A DNA stretch of 64,000 bases from Janthinobacterium sp. Lineage in GTDB: Bacteria > Pseudomonadota > Gammaproteobacteria > Burkholderiales > Chitinibacteraceae. Numbering within the stretch: position 1 is the first letter of the stretch; the number at the start of each line of letters is the position of its first letter. The position numbers were made by a program, and so were the translations under genes. Below the pieces are notes generated by a model that was given only the letters and a program-made list of their open reading frames with translations, did not search any database and was not told where the DNA came from. Location: the NCBI GenBank assembly GCA_025360045.1, contig JANYCY010000084.1:1-64000 (forward strand), given 5' to 3'. Of the stretch, positions 1 through 8,400 are shown piece after piece.

Positions 1-124
1 GGAGCTGCCGGGGTGCTTAAAAAATAGTTAAACCAACGCATATCGAATTCCGCTCTAGGTAGAAATTGAGCTGAAATGTGTTGGTTTTGCTTTGAAAATA
101 CTGACTCTGGGCCTCGGGGAGGCA

Positions 125-235
125 TGGCGGACAGTCGGACATGACAACGGAAGCCTTGCTGCATAAGGCTTGTAACGGCGGGCTTAGAAAGGAAAAAACC
201 CCTACTGAGAACAGTAGGGGTTCGTGTACTGGTGG
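125..235 (-). repeat. Distal copy of the ssrA 3' flank
   Basis: These 111 bases match 2783-2893 with only two visible mismatches, at a constant offset of 2658. The copy contains the complete ssrA terminator hairpin (about 193-223, GGGG/CCCC arms with a T run on the minus strand). It ends six bases into the tmRNA CCA end (TGGTGG), after which similarity stops. Weaker similarity continues to the left to about position 45. An accessory segment inserted at, or duplicated beside, the 3' end of ssrA would produce this. Confidence 0.8.
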
Positions 236-245
236 TGCAGTTCAG

Positions 246-531
246 TACCTAGCTCCAACTTATTCTTGGCAATGGCGGGTAATACAGGGTAACAGTGGGT
301 AATGATTTTATTGTTTTATTTATTACGCACCGTTTAATGTCGTCGGCATGAATTTTGCGTGGTTCAACTTGATCAGCCATCGAAAATCAAGCCGAATCAT
401 ATCAGATCCAGCCATTTTTCGGGAGAAATGTTGACTTTCCAGGTGCTGATTTTGCGACCTACAACTGCTATGCAATTGGGTATTCAGCTACAACTTATTC
501 TCGTGTAATACAGGGTAAGAGTGGGTAATGG
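246..531. repeat. Pair of imperfect direct repeats
   Basis: The segment at about 246-305 and the segment at about 481-531 share AGCT-CAACTTATTCT, then GTAATACAGGGTAA and GTGGGTAATG. The second copy lacks a few bases of the first. They lie in the non-coding part of the accessory segment. They could be remnants of recombinase arm-type sites, but no integrase is nearby and the role is unknown. Confidence 0.45.
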
Positions 532-784
532 TTGCGGCATTTTGTTATGTTCGGCACTTGAATCCCTCTGGCACGAGCTTTGCTGCGTTTGCCAATTTAT
601 GAGTTAACTACCTGAATAAGCAGGCTTGGCGGATCCTTGGGGCCGACGCTGTTAAAAGGCTCTTTAATTATGGACTGTGCTATTAAAGAATGTTTTGATT
701 TGATAATGCTAAATTAAAAGGCTCTTTAAAATACAACGCGTTGCTGGCACATACACCACAGTAATTTTCTAGGGCAATGGCACT

Positions 785-1195
785 ATGTATTCCATTGACG
801 GAATACTTTGTCGGATCTATACTTGTTCAATGAACTGGACTGTTGAATATACTGATGAGTTTGGCAATTGGTGGGCGGGCTTAGGGGAAGATGAGCAGGA
901 GTCACTGGATGCATCGGTGCGCTTGCTAGAAAATCGTGGCCCCAATTTGGGCTTTCCGCATAGCAGCGGAATCAATAACTCGAAGCATGGCCATATGCGG
1001 GAGCTGCGCACGCAGCATGATGGTCGACCGTTTCGAACATTGTATGCGTTTGATCCGTTGAGGTCAGCAATCTTGCTGATTGGCGGGGATAAAACAGGTG
1101 ATGGTCGTTGGTACGATGTGCATGTTCCTATTGCCGATAGACTCTACGATGAACATTTAGAGCAACTTCAAAAGGAAGGGCTGATTAATGGCTAA
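785..1195 (+). CDS. RelE/HigB-like toxin (phage Gp49-like family)
   Basis: Predicted toxin of a type II toxin-antitoxin pair. The core beginning at Met16 (position 830) carries the pattern of the Gp49/HigB-like branch of the RelE fold: the N-terminal strand and WW-containing helix, HMRELRTQ, FRTLYAFDP and a LLIGGDK strand. These proteins are usually mRNA interferases acting on translating ribosomes. From Met16 the protein is 121 residues, the usual family length. The upstream ATG at 785 has an AGGG ribosome site about 10 bases before it, so it is kept here, although the extra 15 residues look unlike the family. The stop overlaps the start of the XRE antitoxin by 8 bases, so the pair is translationally coupled. 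Confidence 0.85.
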   Translation: MYSIDGILCRIYTCSMNWTVEYTDEFGNWWAGLGEDEQESLDASVRLLENRGPNLGFPHSSGINNSKHGHMRELRTQHDGRPFRTLYAFDPLRSAILLIGGDKTGDGRWYDVHVPIADRLYDEHLEQLQKEGLING

Positions 1196-1514
1196 TAAAT
1201 TTACAGAACTACGCTCACGCATGTCGCCAGAATCTCAGGCTCGTGCTGGAGCCAAGGCTCAAGCAATGCTCGCCGAAATGCCGCTTAACGAGTTGCGTCA
1301 AGCGCGTGGCCTGTCGCAAAAGATGCTGGCTGATGTCTTGCATGTTCAGCAGCCCTCTATTGCTAAGATGGAGAGGCGCACAGATATGTATCTTTCTACA
1401 TTGCGCAGCCATATCGAAGCGATGGGCGGGCAACTGGAGGTGGTTGCACGTTTTCCTGATGGCGCGGTCAAGATTAGCAATTTCTCTGACCTTGGAGTTA
1501 GCGCTACGGCATAA
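1188..1514 (+). CDS. XRE-family antitoxin of the HigB-like pair
   Basis: Cognate antitoxin (HigA-like) of 108 residues. A helix-turn-helix of the Cro/C1 type spans about residues 34-60 (LNELRQARGLSQKMLADVL, then QPSIAKMERR). It is followed by a short dimerisation tail (LRSHIEAMGGQLEVVARFPDG) typical of antitoxins paired with Gp49-like toxins. The toxin-first order and 8-base overlap are usual for this HigBA class. The antitoxin probably represses its own promoter upstream of 785; the operator was not identified. The pair lies inside the accessory segment flanked by the duplicated ssrA end. Confidence 0.88.
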   Translation: MANKFTELRSRMSPESQARAGAKAQAMLAEMPLNELRQARGLSQKMLADVLHVQQPSIAKMERRTDMYLSTLRSHIEAMGGQLEVVARFPDGAVKISNFSDLGVSATA

Positions 1515-1688
1515 TCATCCGTGGCGGTTAAAAAATGAGAGTTAAGGTAGCTTAAGCACAGCTGCCTAATTTTTAATGAAGTGCACGAAATTAGTTATCA
1601 AAATATATGACATTGACTGCTGTTATGTAAGGCAAAGGCTTATTTGATAACGGTGTAAGCTGTTTCTTTTGCTTAAAGAGCAGCACCT

Positions 1689-2588
1689 GTGCTTTGCCTA
1701 TTATTTGTTTTGCTGCTGTTATTTATATGTCTTCCCCGCGCCGTACGACGGCCAAAAATATTTCACCGCCATCCGCCCAACGCCTCCCCCAAGCCCCTGC
1801 CACCTAAAAAGAAAGGTAAGCCCGATTGGGTGATCGCTGAAGTTTTGCGTTTGAAAGCGCTGATGGGCAGTGGCGCTGGGGTGCGTAAAATTGCAGCGAC
1901 TTTCAATCGCCTGCATGGCGCACAAATATCGATTGGCAAAACCTTCGTCGCTGATTTATTGATTTCACATCAATACGAGCTAGCGTGTGCCAAACGAAAT
2001 ATCCGTAATAAGCCGCCGAGACCTTATCGCGTTAATGCAGTCTGGGCACTTGATCTCACTTTTTATACCGATGCCGCCAAAAATACCCATACCGTCTTAG
2101 GTGTGATCGACCATGGCTCGCGTTTGGCAACTAGCCTTAAAGTCATTGTCAATAAACGGGCTTGGACTATTCTGGGGCACCTTTGCTTGGCAATGGGTCA
2201 ACACGGCAAGCCGAAAGCAATCCGCTCCGACAACGAAGGCGTGTTTAATAGCTGGGTTTTCAAGACCACGCTCAAATTGCTTGGTATTCGACATCAACAA
2301 AGCCAAATTTGTTGCCCTTGGCAAAACGGCAGAATCGAGCGGCTATTCGGCACGCTCAAACCTTTATTGCGTCAGCTTAATTTGCCAAATAGCCTAGCGC
2401 TGGAAAGTGCGCTAGCTGAGTTTTCTTTGTTCTACAATTTCATCCGCCCTCATCAAAACCTAGCTGGACTTACACCCGCTGACGCTTGGCAAGGGCGGGC
2501 GTGGGTTGATATCCAGCAGTCAGACAGTGAGCCTATTTTGGTTGAGGCGTTGGATGGTTTGCTGGCTGGGTATTACCTGCGGCAATAG
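1689..2588 (+). CDS. DDE-type integrase/transposase (rve domain)
   Basis: Transposase of the IS3/IS481-like integrase superfamily, 299 residues. The catalytic core runs from about residue 110 to 275, with first Asp in WALDLTFYTD, second Asp in AIRSDNEGVF and the Glu in WQNGRIERLFGTLK, so the DDE triad is intact. The IRPHQNLAGLTPADAW segment is typical of the family's C-terminus. The N-terminus is hydrophobic and Leu-rich, as in some solitary integrase-core proteins, and only part of a helix-turn-helix region is left before the core. I found no terminal inverted repeats, so an intact IS element cannot be delimited. It sits downstream of HigBA inside the segment bounded by the duplicated ssrA flank. 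Confidence 0.8.
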   Translation: MLCLLFVLLLLFICLPRAVRRPKIFHRHPPNASPKPLPPKKKGKPDWVIAEVLRLKALMGSGAGVRKIAATFNRLHGAQISIGKTFVADLLISHQYELACAKRNIRNKPPRPYRVNAVWALDLTFYTDAAKNTHTVLGVIDHGSRLATSLKVIVNKRAWTILGHLCLAMGQHGKPKAIRSDNEGVFNSWVFKTTLKLLGIRHQQSQICCPWQNGRIERLFGTLKPLLRQLNLPNSLALESALAEFSLFYNFIRPHQNLAGLTPADAWQGRAWVDIQQSDSEPILVEALDGLLAGYYLRQ

Positions 2589-2782
2589 TTTGTATGCACG
2601 CTCTTTGCAAAATTGACTGTCCGCAAAACGGAGGGTGAAACACGTCGCTTTTCGGTAATTAGCCCAAAATATAGTTAGCGGAATGTCTGGCGTCGACCAA
2701 CGGATTTCGCGTTGAGGTGAAAATCAAGCCGAAAATCGCTGGTTTTGCTTAAAAAATGCTGACAATTAGTCTCAGCTAAACT

Positions 2783-2893
2783 TGGCGGACACTCGGACAT
2801 GACAACGGAAGCCTTGCTGCATAAGGCTTGTAACGGCGGGCTTAGAAAGGAAAAAACCCCTACTGAGAACAGTAGGGGTTTGTGTACTGGTGG
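2783..2893 (-). repeat. ssrA-proximal copy of the duplicated flank
   Basis: Partner of the repeat at 125-235, about 98 percent identical over 111 bases. It covers the last bases of ssrA, its terminator and about 70 bases beyond. Similarity weakens leftward to about 2697. Confidence 0.8.
2851..2881 (-). terminator. Rho-independent terminator of ssrA
   Basis: On the minus strand an AACCCCTACTG arm pairs with CAGTAGGGGTT around a four-base loop and runs into TTTTTTCC. It begins 7 bases after the tmRNA CCA end. An almost identical hairpin is at 193-223. Confidence 0.85.
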
Positions 2894-3252
2894 AGCCGGC
2901 GGGAGTCGAACCCGCGTCCGGAAGCACTCTATGGTGAGTTCTACATACTTAGTCATGTCATTTGGTTTTAATTCCCGACCACGCCGACAGACAGGCTTGG
3001 AGAGAACGAGTTACCTTAGATTTAGCCTCTGCCCAAGTAACCCGAGCAAAAGCGATCCCATCTTAATGACTCTGCGTATCGTTTTTAGGCGACCTACCCG
3101 ATGGGCCCTGTAGTGCAGAGTCTAGCGCGATTAAGCGGCTAGAGCGTAGTTATTGTCGTTTGCGACTATATAAATTCAGTGTTTTACGGGAATCTGAGAC
3201 CCCGGTATGCCCTCATCCACTTTGCAACCCCCGTCGAAACCATGGCGGCCCC
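2888..3252 (-). ncRNA. ssrA: Transfer-messenger RNA (tmRNA)
   Basis: tmRNA rescues stalled ribosomes and tags the incomplete protein for proteolysis. The 3' end on the minus strand is a T-arm GGTTCGACTCC followed by CGGCTCCACCA. The 5' end begins GGGGCCGCCATGGTTTCGAC, the conserved tmRNA start, and GGGGCCG pairs with CGGCTCC to close the acceptor stem. The resume frame at 3163-3131 encodes the tag ANDNNYALAA followed by TAA. The total length of 365 bases is normal for a one-piece tmRNA. The gene ends 7 bases from its terminator and is the probable insertion site of the neighbouring accessory segment. Confidence 0.97.
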
Positions 3253-3420
3253 AATGAAGATCTCTGATTATACGCGTAAGCCTGCCCTTGCACAACGATA
3301 GCCTTTGTTAGTACCTGTTTCTAGTGAAGCTTGCTGCCTGTGATGGCTTGATTTTTTAGAGAGAACAAAGGCTTATGTGAGCCTAAATAAAGGTGGGCCT
3401 ATTGCCGCCCTGTATTTAAA

Positions 3421-4074
3421 TTAGCTTGGCAGGTGTTGCAGCAGGTCCAGCGGGTGGGCGATGCGGTGGTCTGCGCCCCATTCATGGGGTTTGTCGTTGC
3501 CACTGATATAGCCATAATCGGCCAGTACGGTGCGCATGCCTACTTTGCGGCCTGCTTCGATATCACGCTCGGCGTCGCCTACATAGATGCAGTGGGCTGG
3601 ATCAACACCGAGTTGGGCGGCTGCAAAGTACATGGGTTTGGCATCCGGCTTGGCCACGCCGACGGTGTCCCCCGAAACCACGACGCCGGGGCGGCTGGGG
3701 AAGGGCAGTTGTGCGATCAGTGGGTCGGTATAGCGGGCAGGCTTATTGGTGACGATGCCCCATTGCATGCCACGGGCGGCAATTTTTTCGATTAGGGCGT
3801 GAATGCCTTCAAACAGGGCGGTTTCTTCACAGAGGCCGGTTTCATATAGTGCCAGAAAACGCTCACGCAGCGCAGCAAACTGCCTATCTTGCGGGATCAC
3901 ACCAAAGCCCAGCTCGATCAGGCCGCGTGCGCCGTGGGATGCCAGTGGGCGGATGGCGGAGTAAGGTTGCGGCTTGCGGCCTTCTTCGGCAAGCAGGCGG
4001 TTGAGCGCTGCGCCTAAATCAGGTGCGGTGTCAGCCAGCGTGCCGTCAAGATCGAACAGGACTGCGGTAATCAT
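3421..4074 (-). CDS. gph: Phosphoglycolate phosphatase
   Basis: HAD-superfamily phosphatase of 217 residues, the usual size for Gph, which removes 2-phosphoglycolate formed during DNA repair. Motif I is DLDGTLADT near the N-terminus with the nucleophile Asp. Motif II is IVTNK (about residue 108). Lys of motif III is in GVAKPDAKP, and motif IV is YVGDAERDIEAG. The cap region between motifs I and II fits subclass IA. It is the last gene of a minus-strand operon after the mtaD-like gene and ubiG, 38 bases downstream of ubiG. Gph next to ubiG is a common proteobacterial arrangement, which supports this call over other HAD phosphatases. Confidence 0.93.
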   Translation of the reverse strand: MITAVLFDLDGTLADTAPDLGAALNRLLAEEGRKPQPYSAIRPLASHGARGLIELGFGVIPQDRQFAALRERFLALYETGLCEETALFEGIHALIEKIAARGMQWGIVTNKPARYTDPLIAQLPFPSRPGVVVSGDTVGVAKPDAKPMYFAAAQLGVDPAHCIYVGDAERDIEAGRKVGMRTVLADYGYISGNDKPHEWGADHRIAHPLDLLQHLPS

Positions 4075-4112
4075 GGTGTTTTCCTTGTGAGGTTTAAATG
4101 GATTTGCTTGAT

Positions 4113-4823
4113 TTAAGGGGCTTTCCTCGTGGCAATCAGGTAGTTCACGGCTGCATCGTCATCGAGCTTATAGATTTTGGTGAGCGGGTTATAGCTTAGG
4201 CCGCTCAGCGATACGGTTTCGATTTCTGCGTTTCGAGTCATTCGGGCAAGCTCGGACGGCTTGATAAATTTAGCGTAGTCGTGCGTGCCGCGTGGCAGCA
4301 TGCCTAAGACGTATTCAGCGCCAACAACGGCTAGCAGATAGCTTTTGGCATTGCGGTTGAGGGTAGAAAAGAATACCCAGCCGCCGGGTTTTACGAGGCG
4401 GGCGCAGGCTGCAACTACGCTGGCGGGGCTGGGCACATGTTCCAGCATTTCCATGCAGGTCACGATGTCGTAACTTTCTGGCTCTTCCGTGGCGAGCTGC
4501 TCCACTGGCACGCAGCGGTAATCCACTTCTAGTTTTGATTCAAATAAATGCAGTTTGGCCACTTTAAGCGATTTTTCTGCCAGATCAATGCCGGTGACCT
4601 GTGCGCCATGGCGAGCCAAGCCTTCGGCCAGAATGCCGCCGCCGCAGCCTACATCGAGGATTTTTTTGCCAGCCAGATCAATGTGCTTTTGCATAAAGTC
4701 GATGCGCAGCGGGTTGATCTCGTGCAGAGGTTTGAATTCGCTCTCGGTATCCCACCATTTATGGGCAAGGGCAGAGAATTTGGCGATCTCGGAAGGGTCA
4801 ACATTGATATTTGCTTCAGTCAT
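4113..4823 (-). CDS. ubiG: Ubiquinone 3-O-methyltransferase
   Basis: SAM-dependent class I methyltransferase carrying out both O-methylations of ubiquinone biosynthesis, 236 residues from the chosen ATG. The N-terminal FSALAHKWWDTESEFKPLHEINPLR block is a UbiG signature, motif I is LDVGCGGGILAEGLA, and EMLEHVPSP is the motif II region. A longer reading frame extends 37 codons upstream, but the family begins at MTEANINVDPSEI. That ATG lies one base inside the upstream stop (TGATG), which indicates translational coupling to the deaminase gene. Confidence 0.95.
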   Translation of the reverse strand: MTEANINVDPSEIAKFSALAHKWWDTESEFKPLHEINPLRIDFMQKHIDLAGKKILDVGCGGGILAEGLARHGAQVTGIDLAEKSLKVAKLHLFESKLEVDYRCVPVEQLATEEPESYDIVTCMEMLEHVPSPASVVAACARLVKPGGWVFFSTLNRNAKSYLLAVVGAEYVLGMLPRGTHDYAKFIKPSELARMTRNAEIETVSLSGLSYNPLTKIYKLDDDAAVNYLIATRKAP

Positions 4824-6130
4824 CAGGCTTCCTTTTTGATGCGTTGTTGCCAGCGGCGAGCGCGGTTTAGCGTTTCGCCAGCGTTTAAGCTGAGGTGTTG
4901 CCCAGCTTGATAAACAGAGCGTCCGGCAATCCAAACATGGCTAACTTGTGAGCGATCCGCTGCATAGACAAGTTGTGAAATGGGGTCATAGCAAGGCTGG
5001 GTTGCAGCAGCAGATAGATCAATGGCAATCAGATCTGCTTGTTTGCCGACTTTAATACTGCCTATTTTATCATCGAGGCGCATGGCTTTGGCAGCGTTTA
5101 TGGTGGCCATTTCTAAAGCCTGCCAAGCGGGAATGGCATGGGCGTCGTTTGCTTGGGCCTTTGCGAGCAGTGCAGCAAGGCGCATTTCGGAAAATAGATC
5201 GATTTTATTATTACTGGCAGCCCCATCGGTGCCGATGGCGACATTGACTCCTGCCTGCTGCATGGCGTGGATGCGGGCAATACCAGAGGCAAGCTTTAAA
5301 TTGCTGGCAGGATTATGTGCAATATTTACGGCGTATTTTGCAAGTAGGGCGATTTCTGTATCGCTGGTATGCACCATGTGTGCTGCCACTAGATTTGATC
5401 CTAAAAACCCTAGCGCGGCGAGTCGCTCTAGTGGGCGCACGCCATATTGTATTAGGCTATTTTTGATTTCATCTTGCGTTTCATGGATATGGCAGTGCAA
5501 GCCTAGATTAAGCTCATCAGCCAGGGTAATGATTCGGCTAAAGGTGTCATTGCTCACCGTATAAGGCGCATGCGGGGCTAGGGTGAAATGCACCAAGGGC
5601 TCGCCGCTAAATTCGGCGCGTGATGCGAGCGCTTTTTTGATATAGCCATCTGCATCAGAGGCGTAAGGCGTTGGAAATTCTAAAATGGTGCAACCAATAC
5701 CCATCCGAAATCCGCTGGAAACAGCGGCGCGAGCCACGGCACCATGCTCAAAATACATATCATTGGCGCAGGTGGTGCCGCCAGCAATCATTTCCATAAT
5801 GGCGAGCATCGTGCCATCAAAAACAAAATCATCTGAAAGATGAGTCGTTTCGGCGGGCCAAATATGCTGGTGTAGCCAAGTCATGAGTGCTAGATCATCC
5901 GCATAGCCGCGTAATAAGCTCATGGCGGAATGGGTGTGAGCATTAATTAAGCCGGGAAGAAGGGCGTGCTCTGCTAGCTGGATTTCTTGGGCGGCAGGGT
6001 AGGCGCTACGCGCCGCATTGAGCGGCATGATTTGAATGATTCCTTCACGATCAATGATGACCGCATGGTCGCTTAATATCTGGGCTTGAGGCTCAATCGG
6101 TATTAGCCAGCGTGGCGCAATGATCTGCAT
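4823..6130 (-). CDS. mtaD: 5'-methylthioadenosine/S-adenosylhomocysteine deaminase-like amidohydrolase
   Basis: TRZ/ATZ-family amidohydrolase of 435 residues. The metal-binding HTH is in GLINAHTHSAMSLLRG. His residues follow in APHAPYTVS and GLHCHIHETQ, and the catalytic Asp is in AIGTDGAASNN. The closest families are MtaD (deaminates methylthioadenosine and S-adenosylhomocysteine) and related N-ethylammeline-type enzymes. Position supports a role linked to methylation: it is first in the operon, directly upstream of the SAM-dependent methyltransferase ubiG, with a one-base overlap, so it may help remove the SAH that UbiG produces. Exact substrate cannot be read from sequence. Confidence 0.85.
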   Translation of the reverse strand: MQIIAPRWLIPIEPQAQILSDHAVIIDREGIIQIMPLNAARSAYPAAQEIQLAEHALLPGLINAHTHSAMSLLRGYADDLALMTWLHQHIWPAETTHLSDDFVFDGTMLAIMEMIAGGTTCANDMYFEHGAVARAAVSSGFRMGIGCTILEFPTPYASDADGYIKKALASRAEFSGEPLVHFTLAPHAPYTVSNDTFSRIITLADELNLGLHCHIHETQDEIKNSLIQYGVRPLERLAALGFLGSNLVAAHMVHTSDTEIALLAKYAVNIAHNPASNLKLASGIARIHAMQQAGVNVAIGTDGAASNNKIDLFSEMRLAALLAKAQANDAHAIPAWQALEMATINAAKAMRLDDKIGSIKVGKQADLIAIDLSAAATQPCYDPISQLVYAADRSQVSHVWIAGRSVYQAGQHLSLNAGETLNRARRWQQRIKKEA

Positions 6131-6315
6131 GGAATCATCTCGAATTAATCGATAATAATAGGTGGATATTTTTTTGTACTAATAGGCATAAATAGGGAAG
6201 AGCGATAGCGATTTATGCTTTGATTCTAAAGGAAGAATTGATTTGATTCTGTTTTTAATGCTAAGCGAATATATTGATATTGCTTGGGGGTATTCGGGGC
6301 TTTGATTAGAAAAAC

Positions 6316-6345
6316 AAAAAGCCGACCTTGCGGTCGGCTTTTTTA
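6316..6345 (-). terminator. Terminator after the small lipoprotein gene
   Basis: AAGCCGACC and GGTCGGCTT pair around a TTGC loop and are flanked by A and T runs on both sides, so it could work on either strand. It lies 20 bases beyond the stop of the minus-strand lipoprotein gene. Confidence 0.85.
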
Positions 6346-6364
6346 AAGCGATACTGCCTGCAAA

Positions 6365-6559
6365 TTACTTAGCAGCAGAAGCTTCTGAAGCAGCAGCTTC
6401 TGAAGCAGCAGGAGCAGCTTCAACAACAGCAGATGCAGCTTCTACAACAGCAGATGCTGCTTCAACAACAGCAGATGCTTCAACAGCAGCTTCTTCTTTC
6501 TTGCCGCAAGCGGACAGAGCAACAGCGATCAGAGCAGCAACTAGCAGGGACTTTTTCAT
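6365..6559 (-). CDS. Small Ala/Glu-rich repeat lipoprotein
   Basis: Predicted lipoprotein of 64 residues with no known function. A signal peptide with lipobox VALSAC places Cys18 as the lipidated residue. The mature part is GKKEE followed by three near-identical seven-residue units (SAVVEAA) and an AASEAAASEASA tail. The DNA repeats are 21-base units, so the unit number could vary between strains. It ends with its own terminator and looks monocistronic. Short Ala-rich lipoproteins of this kind are common in Neisseriales and are usually annotated as hypothetical. Confidence 0.75.
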   Translation of the reverse strand: MKKSLLVAALIAVALSACGKKEEAAVEASAVVEAASAVVEAASAVVEAAPAASEAAASEASAAK

Positions 6560-6770
6560 TATGAACTTACCTTTGACAGAGACGAATGGGACAAACGAAA
6601 TTAATTAGGTGCAATCAACCGTGGATCGATGCTGAAAAACTGCAATCATTCAGTGACCGACCGACAGCGCAAATAATATCACGTTTTATTTGAAAGAACA
6701 GTCCATCGCATTATGAATACCGCTATTTAGACGAGAATTCTGCAACGCCATGTAACAAGATGTTAAATAC

Positions 6771-7277
6771 CTATAAATATAAGCGCTGCCATTCATTGCA
6801 TGGCTCAGATTGATCCCAAAGTGAGATAAATTGCTGTTGCAGTATCGCAACAAGATGTGTATCTGTCGTGATTTCACCGCGTGGCCAAGCAAAGTGATAG
6901 CGGCGTAAGAGCTTGTTTTTATCGGATAAAATAAAGCCTTGTTGCCAGTAATGGCAGGATTCCCGCGCTAATCTCAATTCGATTTGATGCGAGAATTTTA
7001 CTGTCAATTGTAAAAATTGCGGGCAACGATTGCTTAAATAAGTGGCATCAAAAGCAATAAGGCGCAGATTGGCCGCTGGATTTAATGTGAAAAATGCCCA
7101 AAGCGCATCGCAAACGATTTTGCTGCCTAAATCGCTCTGTGAAAAGTTGTGTTCACAGAGCAATAACTCATTTTTTGCCACACAAACGATCTGAGCTACG
7201 GCGAGTCGGTACTCGGCGTAGCTGTCAAAAGGCTGTGATTCAAGCGAGTTGCAAGTATCCATATTCATAACATTCAT
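6771..7277 (-). CDS. Conserved hypothetical protein downstream of roxA
   Basis: Protein of up to 168 residues overlapping the 3' end of roxA; alternative starts are the Met codons at 7268 and 7262. No enzyme motif is visible. Ordered hydrophobic segments (ANLRLIAFDATYLSNRCPQF) suggest a globular cytoplasmic domain, and there is no signal peptide or membrane span. It seems to belong to the short uncharacterised family often found beside YcfD/RoxA genes in betaproteobacteria (DUF7931-like, from memory). The overlap indicates co-translation with the oxygenase. Confidence 0.7.
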   Translation of the reverse strand: MNVMNMDTCNSLESQPFDSYAEYRLAVAQIVCVAKNELLLCEHNFSQSDLGSKIVCDALWAFFTLNPAANLRLIAFDATYLSNRCPQFLQLTVKFSHQIELRLARESCHYWQQGFILSDKNKLLRRYHFAWPRGEITTDTHLVAILQQQFISLWDQSEPCNEWQRLYL

Positions 7278-8349
7278 AAAGAATAGTGATCAGGCTTTCA
7301 GGATAGTCTGCTGCGGGTAGCTTTCGCTGATCAGCGAGTTGCTGAAGAAAAGGCAGTGCTTCTGGTTCAAATTCGAGTGCTTCGCCATTGGCATAAACGC
7401 GGTCTTTTTCATACAGCATCAGTGCCTTGCTATCGATGGCAATACCACTCTTGGCCACTTCAGCCGCAAAATCATCCAAATCGAGTGGCTCATCAGGCTG
7501 ATCATAAAATACATGGGGCTTAGGTTCGGTGAAATAACTGCCGACAAAGCGGCGGATCGTTTCATCGTTCCAAGTGATGTTTTTTAGCATTTCGCCGATT
7601 TGCTCAACAAATTCGCTATCAATTTCGGCAGGCTTTTGGGTGGGCTGGCGATCAGGATCGCTGTACATCCCTTCTAAGCACATCTCGTCTTGCAGAAACT
7701 CTAAGAATTTACCGGCGATTTCTTGTGTTTTGGGCGCTCTAAAGCCAATGGAATAAGTCATTCCTGGCTCCATGGCTACGCCGTAATGGGCGTACATCGG
7801 CGGCAAATACAGCATATCGCCATGCTCTAGTACCCACTCTTGCTCGGGATGAAACTCTTTTAATACTCGAATGGGCGCGTCTTCAATAAAGCCGCTCGCG
7901 TCATCGCTAGAGATCTGCCAGCGTTTCTTTCCACCTACTTGCAATAAGAACACATCGTAAGAATCGTAGTGTGGACCAACCGTGCCGCCCGGTGGGGCGT
8001 AAGAAATCATTAAATCATCCAGCCTTGTGTAAGGCAGGAAATTAAATTGATAGAGTAGATCCGCAATGTGCGGAACGAGGTGATTCACATTGCCAACTAA
8101 CACCGTCCAATCGGTTTCGGGCAGGCGGGCAAAGCGTGATGGGCGGAAAGGGCCGGATTCGGCTTTCCAGCGACCCTCTTTATATTCAATGAGTCTAGAT
8201 TCTACATCCTCGTGCTGGGCTAGCTCGGTGAGGCGTGCGTAATCAATCAGTTCAGGAAAGTTGCTCCAGGCATTGCGGATCAGTAATGGTTTTTTTTGCC
8301 AGTATTCTTTTAAAAATTCTTCTGGACTGAGTCCGCCTAAAAGTTGCAT
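7240..8349 (-). CDS. roxA: Ribosomal protein uL16 arginine hydroxylase (cupin/JmjC type)
   Basis: 2-oxoglutarate/Fe(II) oxygenase of the YcfD/RoxA family, which hydroxylates an arginine in ribosomal protein uL16. It has 369 residues. The JmjC-type core carries the iron-binding HYD (GPHYDSYDVFLLQVGGKKRW) and the distal His in MYAHYGVAMEPGMTYSIGFRAP. The N-terminus (FLKEYWQKKPLLIRNAW) and DDLMISYAPPGGTVG match the family well. The C-terminal half contains the dimerisation and winged-helix regions. It is transcribed divergently from the peroxiredoxin gene with only about 50 bases between starts, and overlaps a small downstream gene. Confidence 0.93.
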   Translation of the reverse strand: MQLLGGLSPEEFLKEYWQKKPLLIRNAWSNFPELIDYARLTELAQHEDVESRLIEYKEGRWKAESGPFRPSRFARLPETDWTVLVGNVNHLVPHIADLLYQFNFLPYTRLDDLMISYAPPGGTVGPHYDSYDVFLLQVGGKKRWQISSDDASGFIEDAPIRVLKEFHPEQEWVLEHGDMLYLPPMYAHYGVAMEPGMTYSIGFRAPKTQEIAGKFLEFLQDEMCLEGMYSDPDRQPTQKPAEIDSEFVEQIGEMLKNITWNDETIRRFVGSYFTEPKPHVFYDQPDEPLDLDDFAAEVAKSGIAIDSKALMLYEKDRVYANGEALEFEPEALPFLQQLADQRKLPAADYPESLITILYECYEYGYLQLA

Positions 8350-8400
8350 GTTTTTGCTCTATAACAAAATGGATTACAACAATTATCGCATGGAGAACAC

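Larger units (their letters stand above)
1..784. other. Non-coding accessory DNA left of the HigBA pair
   Basis: No convincing gene is present. The stretch holds one copy of the ssrA 3' flank with its terminator hairpin (125-235), two related direct repeats (246-305 and 481-531), and a short direct repeat AAAAGGCTCTTTAA near 655 and 716. A 15-base word shared with the ssrA side (GAAAATCAAGCCGAA at 382 and 2719) suggests that more of this DNA is a degraded duplicate of the ssrA flank. I see no integrase and no tRNA gene. Confidence 0.6.

Noticed and set aside
2799-3113. Plus- and minus-strand frames across ssrA
   Set aside because: The region is tmRNA with its tag frame and terminator; the frames are chance readings of RNA structure.
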